Assembly (NCBI GenBank): GCA_024516035.1
Contig: JAMCCL010000082.1
Location: 1-64,000, forward strand
From: Bactericera cockerelli
Lineage: Eukaryota; Arthropoda; Insecta; Hemiptera; Triozidae
Direction of reading: 5' to 3'
Length of the DNA stretch: 64,000 nucleotides
Made by a program: the position numbers and the translations under genes
The notes under the pieces: model-generated
The model's input: only the letters and a program-made list of their open reading frames with translations
Told to the model about the DNA's origin: nothing
Database searches by the model: none
Shown here: one piece after another, positions 12,055 through 24,735 of the stretch
Layout: each line of letters opens with the position of its first letter
How positions within the stretch are numbered: position 1 is the first letter of the stretch

Positions 12055-12475
12055 GTTCAGTTAGCTCAGTGGTTAAGGCGGCACTGAGTAAGCTGGAGAT
12101 GCTAGAGGTCCGCGGGTTCGAGCTGAGACATGTGATTTTTTTTTTTTTTTAACAAAATACTCTTTACTTGTTTTAGTTTTACATAATTTACATTAAATTT
12201 AGTGAGTTTATGAGGTACTATTAACCTTTTTGTTGTGGGTTGTGTTGTACCTCATTTATAATATAAAATAAAAAATTAACAGTTAAAAAAAATATATTTA
12301 TACATTTATTACTCAACACAATAAGCTTCGTTCTCAGTATTCTTTCACAGAAATTAATTGTAAAAATACATAGTTATCCTCCCATTTGGGATTTTTACCT
12401 CATAATAATACATCTTGGGCATACTGCTGGAATAATGGGACTTAAAAGTCCTTATTATTATATCTGACATAAATT
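12055..12475 (+). repeat. SINE with tRNA-like head, family C
   Basis: The head is TAGCTCAGTGGTTAAGGCGG with GCGGGTTCGAGCTGAGACAT as B box. It is followed by poly-T and the body block TTGGGATTTTTACCTCATAA...CTGGAATAATGGGACTTA. It abuts the TA of the foldback element. A cleaner copy is at 44,997-45,201. Confidence 0.7.
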
Positions 12476-12739
12476 AAGGAAATATGTTCAGGGTGTACCC
12501 ACTATTTGAACCAGTTGAGGGGCCCATCTGGATAAAATGAATGGCACCACACAGCATCCTTGTAAAAATCTGTGACACAGTGCCAATTTATGAAAGGGGA
12601 TTAATTTTAGAATAACCCGGACTATCTCTCTAATCGTTCTTCGACTTGAGGGAGGGTCTCGCTTGTTATCTTACCTTCTTTTAAACATAATTAACCGAAC
12701 ACAGTGAGAACGAACTCACTAAGTGAGGTTATACGCCAG

Positions 12740-13270
12740 AGCAAAATTAGCACAATTCTTGTAGTTGTAGGAAAAAAAGTACAAGTGATGAAGGAACTAT
12801 AAATAAATATAGATTGGGGCACGATAAAGACAAGCTTTGAAAAAAGAACCATCAAAATCGTTTGAGTTAAGTTGGAGAAAACCAAACTTTAAAAACGTCA
12901 TTTTTTTCATCATTTTCTGATTCTTCTTTCACGTTGACCGCTCTACAGCCAAAACTACTTGACCGATTTTCACAAACGATGGCAATTTTTTTTCTCGTGA
13001 GTGGTAGGTGTGCATCAAAATCGTTTGAGTTAAGTTGGAGAAAACCAAACTTTAAAAACGTCATTTTTTTCATCATTTTCTAATTCTTCTTTCACGTTGA
13101 CCGCTCTACAGCCAAAACTACTTGACCGATTTTCACAAACGATGGCAAATTTTTTTCTCGTGAGTGGTAGGTGTGCTTTTTTATTGTTCTATTATCCTAA
13201 AAGGGACATTTGGCCCTTAATTGGGAAAAGGATCATTTTCAGAGCTCAGAAAAAAGTTGGTGTATAGATA
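12740..13270. repeat. dispersed repeat with an internal 150-bp tandem duplication
   Basis: This is the second copy of the 8,650-9,120 repeat. Here 12,870-13,015 and 13,018-13,165 are near-identical direct copies, each with CGTTTGAGTTAAGTTGGAG to GTGAGTGGTAGGTGTGC. The duplication is absent from the first copy, so it is secondary. Confidence 0.7.
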
Positions 13271-13369
13271 TTCAGTATCTAGTATATTATCACTCTCCCA
13301 GATGAGTCAAAAGTCGCATATCTACTTTTTAGGTGAAAGAATAATTTGGAGAAGGATACTGTGCCTAGG

Positions 13370-16082
13370 TACCCAGACGGCACAGAAAGTGTTTAAAAAG
13401 ATTTTAAAAACACTTATTTTGACAAGATTCAAACATTTTATAAAGCTTATTTTGACAAGGCTTAACATTTTAGAAACACTTCTGTAAGCTTACTACTTCC
13501 TCCCCCTGAGCATTTTATTAAGCTTATTTTTACAAGGTTTTGGAAATTGCATACCTACTTATTAATTAAGGGGCTCCATATTGAATTTCATACCGCCGCC
13601 ATTGCCCGGGAAAATTTGAAAATTGTGATTTCACAGGTAGGGCCAGGAAATTTTTAAAATTAATTTGGATTTGATGAAAAATATACTATTTCAAGGCAAT
13701 TTGGTCTACAATGATGAAAAGCTGTTGATGAAATGCTAACATTAATAAATAAGAAGACAATTTGTGTTTTTCAGTTTTATATTTTTCCATTTACATGGTA
13801 AAAGAATTCAAAGCAAAAATATGTAACAAACAGAATATAATACATAGAATCAGCAGATAAATTAAGCCAAGTGGACTTAATTAATCTAAATCTATTATAC
13901 ATATAGGTAATTAAGAGAGAGATATGCTGAAATGCCATCTTCCTGCCCAGCAGCAGGCTACCCAAAGACAAAGAATACCAGAACAGAAGTTGAGATTATT
14001 GAAGATGAAATTAGGAAATAGAACCCAGAGAGAATTTTGACTATAACATGGCATTCGTAAAAAAAGAACAGTCTTCCAGAATTTTTTTTTTGTTTGTTCA
14101 AAGTGGGTTTAACCTCAATTGCATAGTCATATCATGACCGAGGTTATACCCTCATTTGCAGGAAACTCACAAACCTGTTACCCACATTAAGCTCACCGAG
14201 CCTGGGTTGGGCCATTTTATTCTGAATTTACTGGGAATAGTACCAGGTAGCCACATTGACCTCACCCAGCCTGATAAACGCTGTGTATACCCATGCCAGC
14301 TTCATATTTTCAAAAGAAGGAGAATTATCTGTTTCACAACAACAAAAATGAACCAAAATCTTTGTATTACGGGCAGTAGTCAAATCCTTAATAATGCAAG
14401 CTACTGTTTTAAAAATTAAAATTAATGAACACATTATAGTAAAAAATGTACTTATTACAAGTAAAAAACTGTCTAAATTTGCAACACTTAATACTTCTTC
14501 TTAACTTACAATATTTTTTTTTATGTCATAGCTGGTTGAAGATCCATAAAAAACCCCTGTCCTGATTTGAGATAGTGAGGATAGGAATTTCATTCTGAAT
14601 TTAATGGGAACAGTACCAGCTACCCACATTCACCTCACTCAGCCTGAGTAGGGCTAGATATACCAGCCTCACATTTTCAGAGAACAGTTTTATTTAAAAA
14701 AAAAAATGGGGGTTGTATATTGAATTTACTGGGAATAGTACCAGCTACCCACATTAACCTCACTTAGCCTGATAAGGGCTAGAAATGCCTTATTTTCAAA
14801 GGGAACAGAATTTGCTGTTTGAAAGAAGAAAAAAACTGAAAATTGAACACAGGATCTTTTGATTATGGAACAGTGTAGTCAAATCTTCAATAATGTGAAC
14901 CTATTAAAAAGTCTTTAGCTAGTCAGTTCTCTGTTTATAGTTGTTTAGCAAAACACTGGTCTTCTCCCTGTTTAAAATCCCCCAGTCAGACACCTGTTAA
15001 GAGTGTGATTCTGATTAAGTGGAATATCTGGAACAGGTTAATCTCCAGCATTTCCACATACATATCCTGGTTTGACTATAAAACAATGTAAGATATTGTT
15101 TAGCTATTGCTTACCCCACTAATTGGAGTGTAAAACTCCCTTATGATTAATGCATGGAAATTGGTACACTTTAGAACAGTAAACTTTTTAAAGTAGAGAA
15201 AAATTTCTTTTTAGTTACACCCTAAAACTGTGATGAAGGAACTTTAGAAGAGTCAACTTGTTGGACTTTTATCAGAAATTGTTAGATATAATTATATTGT
15301 TAAATCATCAATAAAATGTGTAGTCACTTTCACTTATCCGGTGTCTTCAATATGTTTGAGGAGGGAGGCAGCTTGAATAGGTTTCTTCAGATTGAAGCTA
15401 TGTTGGATTGGATGCACAATACATGTAAACAGGTGGAAAATATCATGTGGATTTCCTCCATAGATCATATTTTAAATGCTAGGATCCAGTTTAAAAAGAT
15501 ATTATGTTTGCAGACATATTGACCATCCTGACCTCAGTTGGTCAAAAATTGTTCATGCTCTCTAAGGTAAAAGTTTGTAAAGTGCTCCAGAATTCAGTCA
15601 GAGCATTGGATCACTAAAAACAGAACTATTTTAAGTTACAATACTAATAATTATAAATTTATAACTAATAACTTAAAAGTGTTTTGCGACTTGATAAACT
15701 TTTCAGTTATTTAATTTCAAAAATTCAATATGGAGTCCACAGACCATTGATGAAGAGAGACATATTGCATACACAGTCACACATTTATTTTTTAAGGCGT
15801 TTTCTCTATTCCGATGTCTTGCGAAAAAAAATATTTAAAAAACTTATAAAAGATTGCGGAAACCTTTCCAAAGTGTTTATAAACCTTGCCTAAGTAAGTT
15901 TTCCGCAAACTTATTATTTCATACTTTTTTATACTTTTTTAAATCTTGTGAAGTAAAGGTTATTTTTACAAGGAAAAATCCATACTTTTTTTATACTTTT
16001 TAAACCTTGTGAAGTAAAGCTTATTTTTACAAGGAAAATTCAGAGTCTATAAAGCTTGTGTAACCTTTTGTGCCGTCTGGGT
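13370..16082. mobile_element. 2.7-kb non-autonomous element with CCCAGACGGCACA ends
   Basis: The left end TACCCAGACGGCACA is repeated in inverse at about 16,067-16,082. Subterminal repeats of a GTGAAGTAAAGCTTATTTTT type stand two or three times near the right end, with weaker inverse relatives (AAGCTTATTTTGACAAGG) near the left. Older SINE pieces on the - strand at about 14,090-14,330, 14,590-14,690 and 14,720-14,890 lie inside. No transposase is visible and the superfamily is not assigned. Confidence 0.65.
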
Positions 16083-16241
16083 ATGAATATCAAACTAAAA
16101 TCTTTATCTTCACATTCAAACTGTTTCATTTATCAACACTTGTTCCTTTAAAGTCATTATTTAATATGTTAAATAGTTTTATATTGAAACAACATGTATC
16201 ATTCACCCCACACCTATACAGGGCCACTACAAAAAGTTATA

Positions 16242-17237
16242 AGATCCCCCAAAAAATATCACTTTGTGACATAAAAAAGTCCCGCCAAGTCGTTCCCCAA
16301 AAATATTTCAGTTCCCAAATTCATCCCTCCCTCCCTTCCCAAATAATATATTAGTTATTTGTGATCTCCCCCAAAAAAATTATTGAAATCAATTTATGGC
16401 CCCGCCTTTTATTCATTCACCTAAGTGCAACAGTATACTTATTAATAGCCTCCCCTCTCTCTTTCTTCTAATGTCCTCTTTATTTTGTTCCTTATCGCAT
16501 GTTGGAATGTTTCCTTTACAAACTCAGAACTTAAGTCTTATTTCCTTGCTCCTTTCACCGACTTGGGCTCTTGGCGGAGTACCACCAAGCAGGTCCGTTC
16601 TTAGCCAAAGGAACTGATGTCTTGGTTTTTTTCTAAGATTATATATAAATGTAGACATATGTAAACATGTGTTCCTTGGAAATGAGCTGGAATCGTGACT
16701 TGTTCTGATGGTCCAATTCTCGTTGGTGGCAGATATTTTGCGACTTAGATACAGATAATGCATCCTTGGGTTGCGGTCGGCGAGACTTCTCATTTCCTGT
16801 TCTCCATAAGAACCATTATGTTAAATTATCTCTTTTTAATTCTTTCAAAATAGCACTGTCTATTAGATTAAAATAAAATTATTCCCAGTTAGTGGTACTC
16901 CGCCAAGAGCCCAAGTCGGTGAAAGGAGCAAGGAAATAAGACTTAAGTTCTGAGTTTGTAAAGGAAACATTCCAACATGCGATAAGGAACAAAATAAAGA
17001 GGACATTAGAAGAAAGAGAGAGGGGAGGCTATTAATAAGTATACTGTTGCACTTAGGTGAATGAATAAAAGGCGGGGCCATAAATTGATTTCAATAATTT
17101 TTTTGGGGGAGATCACAAATAACTAATATATTATTTGGGAAGGGAGGGAGGGATGAATTTGGGAACTGAAATATTTTTGGGGAACGACTTGGCGGGACTT
17201 TTTTATGTCACAAAGTGATATTTTTTGGGGGATTCTG
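16242..17237. mobile_element. foldback element with 342-bp inverted arms
   Basis: Arms at 16,244-16,585 and 16,892-17,233 are essentially perfect inverted copies around a 306-bp spacer. GTTATA on both sides (16,236-16,241 and 17,238-17,243) is a plausible 6-bp target duplication. Ends are C-rich, AGATCCCCCAAAAAA. ORFs in the arms are symmetry effects. The near-identity of the arms points to recent insertion or gene conversion. Confidence 0.85.
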
Positions 17238-17841
17238 GTTATATCTAAGGACTAATTTTATTATTTTAAATTCTAAGATAACCAACTAATTGTCGGTTCT
17301 TCACCTTCAAAAAAACACCGTGTTTTTCGAAAAATGTTAGTTCCAAAGGATTCTTCAAGATGGCGCCAGTAGAGTTTTGCTCTCGCGAAACGGAGTTGGC
17401 GTATTTTTTGTGAAATACGCCAAAGGTAGCAAAAAAGTAAAAGCGCCAAAATTTAAAAATTCAAGAACATAAACAGAAAGCATAAAAACAAGAAAAGCTA
17501 ATGTACCCGAAGCTACCAACGTCTTGAAATTTTTATCGAAATTTCTACAGGGTACGGCAAAATATTTTAACTCTTATTGCTGAAGTTACCAAAGAGGTAC
17601 TAATAATACATACCTCAGTCACAAGATTTTTTTACTAAGATGTTTTTTTCTCGCAGAGTAAATATAATCCCACTACTAGCAAAAGTCATTTGCGTTCTAT
17701 TTTTATGATACAAATTTTTAAATCAATTTTGTAATAAATTGATTTAAAAATTGAAAAACACGCGCACTAAAACTTTTTTTATTATTGTTGCAAATATAAT
17801 GGCCTGTAATTTAAGGCAAAATAACTCGATTATAACCTAAC

Positions 17842-17940
17842 GGCACGCAGTCATATCCGACATTGAAGGAACCAAAAGGTCTGTTGTAATCGTCTGTCGT
17901 AATCTCAGTTCCTTCAGTGTCGGATATGACTGCATGCCGC
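17842..17940. mobile_element. small palindromic MITE
   Basis: GCAGTCATATCCGACATTGA and its near-exact inverse face each other about 40 bp apart, each followed by GGAACC/GGTTCC-like sequence. A decayed half-copy with TATGACTGCGTCCCGCC lies at about 18,190-18,240. Confidence 0.6.
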
Positions 17941-18054
17941 CATCTATAACATTCAATATTATTTGCAAGAAGAATATAAAAAGTTTTAGGGCGCGCGTAA
18001 CTTAGTAATAATTACAAAAAAAAATATTTTACAAATAGTATACAATTATAATAT

Positions 18055-18165
18055 AATAATTCCGTGTCCGTGAGATAGGTATTGATACCTAAATCACGGT
18101 GGTGAGAGGATTATATGGACGCCCAAATCCAATGTCTAGGCTCCTTTCATGTCCATAGTATACAA
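18055..18165 (-). repeat. 105-bp interspersed repeat, copy 1
   Basis: This is the inverse of the unit at 24,298-24,405. Shared blocks are GGAGCCTAGACATTGGAT, TCCATATAATCCTCTCACCA and GGTATCAATACCTATC, ending in an ATTATTAT tail. It is probably a retroposon tail. Confidence 0.6.
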
Positions 18166-19051
18166 TTGATCACAAGCTAGATTACGACAGACCTTGGTTC
18201 CTTGACATTCGTATATAATATATATATGACTGCGTCCCGCCAGGTTTAAAGCAATAATCTTTTAGGGCGATCCGAATTTCGTTGAAACAAAATTCGATTT
18301 CGACAATTTTAAATTTATGCACAAAAATAGACCAAGTGCCATGCGCGATCTTCAAAACATTAATCTCAGCGACTTCACTTTACCTCATCGCCCTCATCGG
18401 CAAGTTAACAGATGAAGAAATATAAAAAAAAAATGAAGCTGGGAAGCAATGACTGTAGTAAGGTAAAAGAGAAAAAGGGATAGTTTAATGAGAATTAAAA
18501 ATGAATTACTCTAGAGAATTTTTCGTATATAATGTTTATGGTTGTTTGTTGAACCCTGTTGAATAATCAAATTCGTTGTTTATTTCTATAGAGTAAAGAT
18601 TATTATATTTAATTATTTGACAAATGATCAAACACCAAATACGCCTCAATTTCACATAGTGAAGGTTTTTTTTTTAAATTACCGCCACAATTTTGTTTAT
18701 ATTCTTGCCAATCCCTGAATTTGCAAAAAGTAAGCGTATTTCGAGCGAAACGCTGATTTTGAGGTTAAGTGAAGAACCCATCATAAGTTTTAATTAAGAT
18801 AAAATTTTCGCTTGTCTCTAATTATTTGAATATAAGGTATTTAAGTTTACCTTAAATTAGGATTTCAATTATTTTAGTTTTCCTTAAGCTTTGTCCCCAC
18901 GTATTTGCTTTTCTTTTCACTTTCAACATGACGCAAGGCTACAGGTGAAAAGAGATAAAAAATTTTTGTCCGCCTTTATTCCGACTTTTATTTTTGAAGA
19001 AATCACGAAATCCATTTAATTTGTTTACATAGGGAATAAACAAGCTATTAG

Positions 19052-21658
19052 ACATGTCAGGAACATATAGAAGCTGTTGTGTGCCATTGTGCGAAAGCAC
19101 AACTTATAAAACACCCAAGAAATTTTCATCTCCGTTCCCAGAGGTATAGAAAAACGGAAATTATGGTGTACCATCATGAGAAGAGATCAACTTTTGACAG
19201 CTGCATCAAGAGCATACTGCTGCAAAGATCACTTTGATGTGAGTATATTTTTTTATATTTAGATAATCAAAATGACCTACCCTCCCATAGAAAATGTGCA
19301 TTATTTAAAAAATCTAAGTATCTCACAGCAAGGTGGCACAAGTTACATAATGACTGCAGTAGTTATTGCTTGTTAATGCTTAACTGTTTAACATGTGTAA
19401 ACACATATGTATATTAAAAAAAAAAAAAATAACAAATCAAATCTGTTCAGTGTCATTCCGGACTTTTCATAACCTCCTGGGCAACTTTGTTTTTGTCTCT
19501 GTCTGTTGGTCTATTAAATACATTCCTTGTATCACTCAAATCTCAGAAAATACTATACACATTTCAAAAAAATTTAAACCCATAAGAAAAATATTGTATA
19601 ATTATGGTCCCATTTTAAATCCATCAACTTTGGACTAGTGGTGCTTGGAGCTAGAGACCACGTGCCTGACCTCTAACTCTTCACTTAAACACTTCGTGAC
19701 ACCTGATTTTGATAATGTTTGTATATGTGTAACAGTGGTTTACATAGTGAATTTTAATTAGTTTTTTTTTTTTTTTTTAATAAAATGTGTGTTAGCTCTG
19801 AAATTTAAGAAAATCTAAAATGTTGGACAAAAAAGTGCAAAATCTTCAACTTGCCAATACCGAATTTTTGGTGGTACCTATTTAAAATGTAGGAAAAACA
19901 GCATACTACCTTTTTAAACAAATTTAATGAGAATTTTTAAAAAGATTTGGAGATGCAATTGATTTAGTATAAAATCTCAATATTGCCAAGTCCACAATGT
20001 GTACCAATCACAAGGAAGTATTGTGTCCATTATTGGTAGTGTGTTTTTTTTTCTAGTTTAATGTTAATTTTGATGATTCTTTGGACTGAAAATTGTGGAA
20101 TTTATAGGATTCACAATTTTAACATACTTTACATAATACATAATAAGCTTGAGATAAGCTTGAATTTGTAAAGATAATGTAGATCAATTTATACTCTCAA
20201 AAAAAATGAAAACATTGCCTGTTGTTATTGACATTCTTCTTATTTTTAATCTGTTTCAGTTGGAAAATTATTTAGAAAACAGCATGAAGTGTAGAATGAT
20301 GCCAAGAACACCAATGATCTTAAAGCCTGTTGTTGTGCCACACAAGTTTGCTTGTCAAGGACGGATGGTAAATATTGTCCAAAGAAAACCCAACAAGTTG
20401 TCCACTACCTGGGAAAAAAGAGAAGTTTGTGCAATCAGCATTGCAAGAAAGTGAGCAGGTTGCAACTGAACAGATTGAACCAGAAAGAGAGGAGATAGAT
20501 TTTAATATTGATCAACCTGTACTTCACATCATCAATTTTATGTTGACTATGGTATCCAAGTGAAACCACATTATAGAAGTAAAGAGACTTACCGTTGTAT
20601 AAAACCAGACATGGTAACAACTGGTATAATGGCTATTTGTATTACAGCAGATGTTTTGACAAACACCACTGACATTAAAACAAAATTGAGAGTAGAAGAT
20701 ATATTCACTGACACAGACATTGAATGCTCATCAGTGTAGTCTCTGTGACTGATTTTCAACCCATGTCTACTGATGGATCCAGTCCATTAACTGAATCCTT
20801 AGGAATTAACTATCCAAATACAAAGAGGAAAGTAGAGTCTAATCTTATGCTTTCCTTAGGACTTCCTAACAATGGACATTTTTTAATAAATGCTTTAAAA
20901 AATCACTGCCAATGATCAGAGCAGGATATATTCATTTGTTTGAAAAAAAATTGCTGGAATGAACCATACCGTGTTCTGGGTTTAGACTTTAATTTATCCC
21001 CTGCCTATATTGGGAATGTGTTTCGAATAACTGTACCAAAATTGGCTTTATGTTTCAACAAATTTATTCTCTGGCCAACCAAAACCCAATTTTTTTTTTT
21101 TTATCAACCCATTCCTTTAGGTCACGGTTTTCTAAAGTTTTTGTAATAATAGATTGTTTCAAAATAAAAATACAAAAGCCAAGTGACAATGTAAATCAAG
21201 CTTTGACTTATTCAGATTACAAAAAATGCAATACAATTAAATATTTAATATGATGCACTCCAGATGGTACTTGCTGCTATGTTTCTCCTAGCTATGGAGG
21301 TAGGGTATCTGTTGCAGAAATTCTACGTGAATCCGGATTTCTAGAGAAACTAGAGCCTGTTATTCAGGTAATGACTGACAGGGGTTTTAAACATGTAGTA
21401 AAAGACATAACTCAAAAGGGAGCTATGCTAGTGAGTTCCCCAAGTGTTGAAAGTGCAGGTGCTCTTCTATCAGGTGATGCACGTCTCACTAAACAAATTG
21501 CGGCCCTTAAGATTCATGTTGAAAGAGTGATAGGAAGACTTTGGCACTTTTATTTACTGTCACCTCATTAATCTATTGACAACAAATTGATAGGATTGAT
21601 GGACATTGTTGCATGTGCTTGTGCATTGACAAACTTCCATTCTCCTATCATTCAGTAG
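19052..21658 (+). pseudogene. decayed THAP-domain DDE_Tnp_4 transposase
   Basis: The first exon at 19,052-19,238 encodes a THAP zinc finger: CCVPLC near the start, then KLWCTIMRRDQ and CCKDHFD before a GTGAGT donor. A one-base frame break near 19,140 splits it. The second exon starts at 20,260 after TTTCAG and runs with several frameshifts to a stop at 21,656. It shows a helix-turn-helix-like LSPAYIGNVF, then VIIDCF, MTDRGF and HVERVIGRL, the three acidic positions expected of a DDE_Tnp_4 nuclease. THAP plus DDE_Tnp_4 suits ISL2EU or PIF/Harbinger-type elements. Frameshifts make it non-functional. AATAAA follows at about 21,714. Confidence 0.8.
19440..20060 (+). repeat. repeat inserted in the transposase intron
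   Basis: TTTTCATAACCTCCTGGGCA through GGAAGTATTGTGTCCAT matches, block for block, the repeat at 23,260-23,860. It lies wholly within the intron of the THAP pseudogene. Confidence 0.6.
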
Positions 21659-21839
21659 CTGTACATATATGATGAAACTTTGTTTGTTTGTTTTTTTTTT
21701 TTTTTTTACTTTCAATAAATTATGTGTTTGATTCTTTTTTTTTAAACTTTGTTCTCAAATTTGTATTTTATTTTTATACTTATTCGTTTGTAGATAAATG
21801 TCCTGTTAATAAATAATTTAATAATAATAATCTCCTGTT

Positions 21840-22206
21840 TTTATAATAATATAGCCCTCTGTCACCCCTATGGAGCATGGGCCTCCCCCTATGAGGGGGG
21901 TATTGGTATTTGGTATTGCATCTACATGTTATCATACAGTATTTCTATTTTCCCTGTTATATGTTTGTTTTGTTGGATTTTATGTAATCAGTTCCTTATA
22001 TTGGGTAGATCCCCTAGTTTTTTTTCATTTATTTATTAGTATTTTATTTTATTTTATAATAATACTATAAATATGTAGTAGTGGTGTTAATATATTATGA
22101 TAACATTGAATAGTTTAACTCATGTACCAAATACATCAGTTAAACAAATTTGATACGTTAGTTAGACCATTGCTTTAAACTTGTGTCCACAAATCATCCA
22201 AAATAC
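21840..22206. other. AT-rich stretch without recognisable feature
   Basis: Low-complexity A/T sequence follows the transposase remnant. ORFs here are short and of biased composition. Confidence 0.4.
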
Positions 22207-22590
22207 AAGATGTACATAAAGTCTCAACCAGTCCATATAAAAAATTCAAAAACTTGTAAGCCTTTTTATACAGTGTGTTCATAAAGTTTCGATTGATTAG
22301 CCAAATCACCGAAACGACAAGAGATGTTTAAAAAAATGGAACAAACTTTGAATATCAATTTCCGACATTATTTGATATTCTACACCATACCAACTTTTAC
22401 CTGATTTCTACCAACGGTGGAGCGTTGAAGATTTTTTTCTTCTTCTTTTTTTACTTCTTCTAGTTGTGATATTGAGCTATTATAATAATATTACACTCGG
22501 ATTTTTTTGTTGATTTTTCAATTAATTTTTAAGAATTTCAGGCCTGAGTGAAAGTGAGACTTTATGTATATAATTGTACATCCTGTATAT
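22207..22590. mobile_element. candidate mariner-like MITE
   Basis: Near the left is ACAAGATGTACATAAAGTCTC. Near the right the inverse is present with a 9-bp insertion (GAGACTTTATG...TACATCCTGTA). TA borders each end. A GTGTGTTCATAAAGTTTC segment inside may be a second nested end. No coding capacity is seen. Confidence 0.4.
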
Positions 22591-22839
22591 TTGTTATATG
22601 TATAAAAAAATATCTTTGTGATGTTATATAAACTTTCTTGAAATAATTCAATGAATAAAATTTAAATGATTTTGGTTCCTGTGAAGTGAATTTGTTATTT
22701 TTTTAAAGTCCATGAATAGGTAACATACCCTAATTAAGCTAGTTATTCGGTATCATTTGTTATTTTTTAAATAATATTGTAATTTTAAAAATAAATAAAT
22801 AAAGCTGGTTAGTCTTGAGACTTCTTAAGTCATTATATA

Positions 22840-24055
22840 AAAAAAATTCAGAATACCAAAAAAGTGATTTTCGGCCATTGATCCGTGCATCTGTCTGTCC
22901 GTCTGTGAACAAGATATCTCGAGAACGGTAAGAGCTAGGTACTTGAAATGGTATGAAAGTAGATCATATATACCACACGAACCACGAAACTTTTGGTTGA
23001 AATCGGCTGCATTCTGCGGCCGCAATAATCGGCCGGAAGGGCCGTTTCTTTGAATTTGAATAACAATAGGGTTTACTCAGATCATTTTTTTTGATATCTT
23101 GAACTTTTTGGAATCCGGCCCTAATTTACCGGTATTTTCGAGGGTACTCATTAGACCAACATTTACTTCCGAGAAATTTCTAATATTGGAAATCGGAAGT
23201 ATTGTGTTCGTTTTTGTAAAAGAAAATATTTTTTTGTTCCGATTTCAATTTTTATTATATTTCTGGACGTTTTATAACCTCCTGAGCAAATTTGGTTTTG
23301 TGTCGGTCCGTCTGTCTGTCGGTCTGTTAAAACGATTCCTTGTAACGCGCAAATCTCAAAAACTACTCGACGGATTTTGATGAAATTTTGCACACATCTA
23401 GGAGACATTTTGTAGATGGTTCCATTTTAAATTCATCAAATTCATACCAGCGGTTCTGGGTGAAAGAGATGCGCCTGACCACTAACTTTTTACTTAAATG
23501 CTTATATCTCGTGAACGGTACACCCGATTTCGATGAAATTTTGTAAGAATATGCATATTATTGTTTTACATAGGTTATTTATATTTATTTTTAAATTAAT
23601 TATAATTTGACTCTGATATTTAAGAAAATCCGAAAATTTGGACAAAAAAGTAAAAAAATAAGGACCACGACTTGCCAATACAGAATTTTTTGTGGAATCT
23701 AGAATATAGAAAAAATGATATTCTACCATATAAAACAAATTTGAAGAAAATCGGTTCAGTCGTTTTGGAGATACAAGTAATTTTGTATAAAATCTCAAAA
23801 TTGGCACGTGTTTACAATGTGAAACAATCACGAGGAAGTATTGTGTCCATAATTGGCAGTGTTTTTTTATTATTTATCGTAGGTGGAGGCTGTGACATAT
23901 CAAATCCAATGATTTTGAGGTGTTGATTACCAATAAAATTGGACATTTATTTTTAGCCAACTGTTACCTTTGAGTCACTAATGGCTTTTAGTCCTGTTCT
24001 TATTCCTAATAGGATAAGGAAAGTCGTGTGATGTTTACACCAGATTTTTTTTCCT
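22840..24055 (+). repeat. unclassified dispersed repeat, long copy
   Basis: Blocks in order are GGCCATTGATCCGTGC, a TCTGTCTGTCCGTCTG run, GAGAACGGTAAGAGCT, GAAATCGGCTGCATTCTGCG, CTCAAAAACTACTCGACGG, TTTTGATGAAATTTTGCA and a GATAAGGAAAGTCGTGTG end. The copies at 25,085-25,675 and about 25,957-26,155 keep parts of the same order. No protein is recognised. Confidence 0.65.
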
Positions 24056-24297
24056 GCCTCCGTGGCGTAACGGTTGTGACTACTGCCCGTAGTCCAGAGA
24101 TCCTGAGTTCGATTCCCGGTTGGAGCAGACTTTTCGCACAGAAAATTCTGTTCCCTCTGACCACGTGAGGCTGGCAATTCCGGCCCTACCCAGGCTGGGT
24201 GAGGTTAATGTGGGTAGCTGGTACGATTCCCAGCGAATGGAGGGTAAAACCCCCGTCCTGTCTACCTCAAGTCAGGACGTTAAAGCCAAATAGAATC
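24056..24297 (+). repeat. SINE with tRNA-like head, family B, full length
   Basis: The head GCCTCCGTGGCGTAACGG and GAGTTCGATTCCCGGTT give A- and B-box-like segments. After it comes TTCCGGCCCTACCCAGGCTG, GGTGAGGTTAATGTGGGTAG and TTCCCAGCGAATGGAGGG. The second part is shared with the 5S-headed SINEs, so different heads carry one common body. Confidence 0.85.
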
Positions 24298-24405
24298 AAT
24301 GGACATGAAAGGAGCCTAGACATTGGATCTGGGCGTCCATATAATCCTCTCACCACAGTGATTTAGGTATCAATACCTATCTTACGGACACGGAATTATT
24401 ATTAT
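24298..24405 (+). repeat. 105-bp interspersed repeat, copy 2
   Basis: It stands directly behind the family B SINE and matches 18,055-18,165 in inverse. It ends with CACGGAATTATTATTATA. It may be the retroposon tail of that SINE. Confidence 0.6.
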
Positions 24406-24435
24406 ACCAGATTTTTTAATATCTTTAACATCATT

Positions 24436-24640
24436 GTCACCGTGGCAGATTGAGTAGCGCGCTAGATTTGGACACACGGTGACCTGGGTTCGAATCCCAG
24501 TGGAGTCAGATTTGTTTGGTTCTGTATTGTGGATGTTACGGGATCCACTCATACCTCGTGAGGGAAAGTGATAACAGGTATTGGTGTGAGCAGCGACCGG
24601 TGGACCCGGTGGTGGTATATTATGTTGCAATCTTATAATT
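24436..24640 (+). repeat. SINE family A copy
   Basis: GTCACCGTGGCAGATTGAG, GTAGCGCGCTAG, CCTGGGTTCGAATCCCAGTG and CTCATACCTCGTGAGGGA are all present in order. Confidence 0.8.
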
Positions 24641-24735
24641 TATTGTGATATAATAACACAAAAGAAACTAATTTATCTATTTAGTATCACTAACGAATTA
24701 AATATAGTTTTAACCGAACAACATTTTAAAGCGCA

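Larger units (their letters stand above)
17294..18772. mobile_element. candidate TIR element with GGTTCTTCAC ends
   Basis: GGTTCTTCACCTTCAAAA at the left is matched by the inverse of TTGAGGTTAAGTGAAGAACC at the right. The match is short, so the boundaries are tentative. The interior holds two smaller repeats (17,842-17,940 and 18,055-18,165) and no recognisable protein. Confidence 0.4.

Noticed and set aside
16396..17081. Matching 73- and 72-codon ORFs in opposite orientation
   Set aside because: Same cause: inverted arms of the 16.2-kb foldback element.
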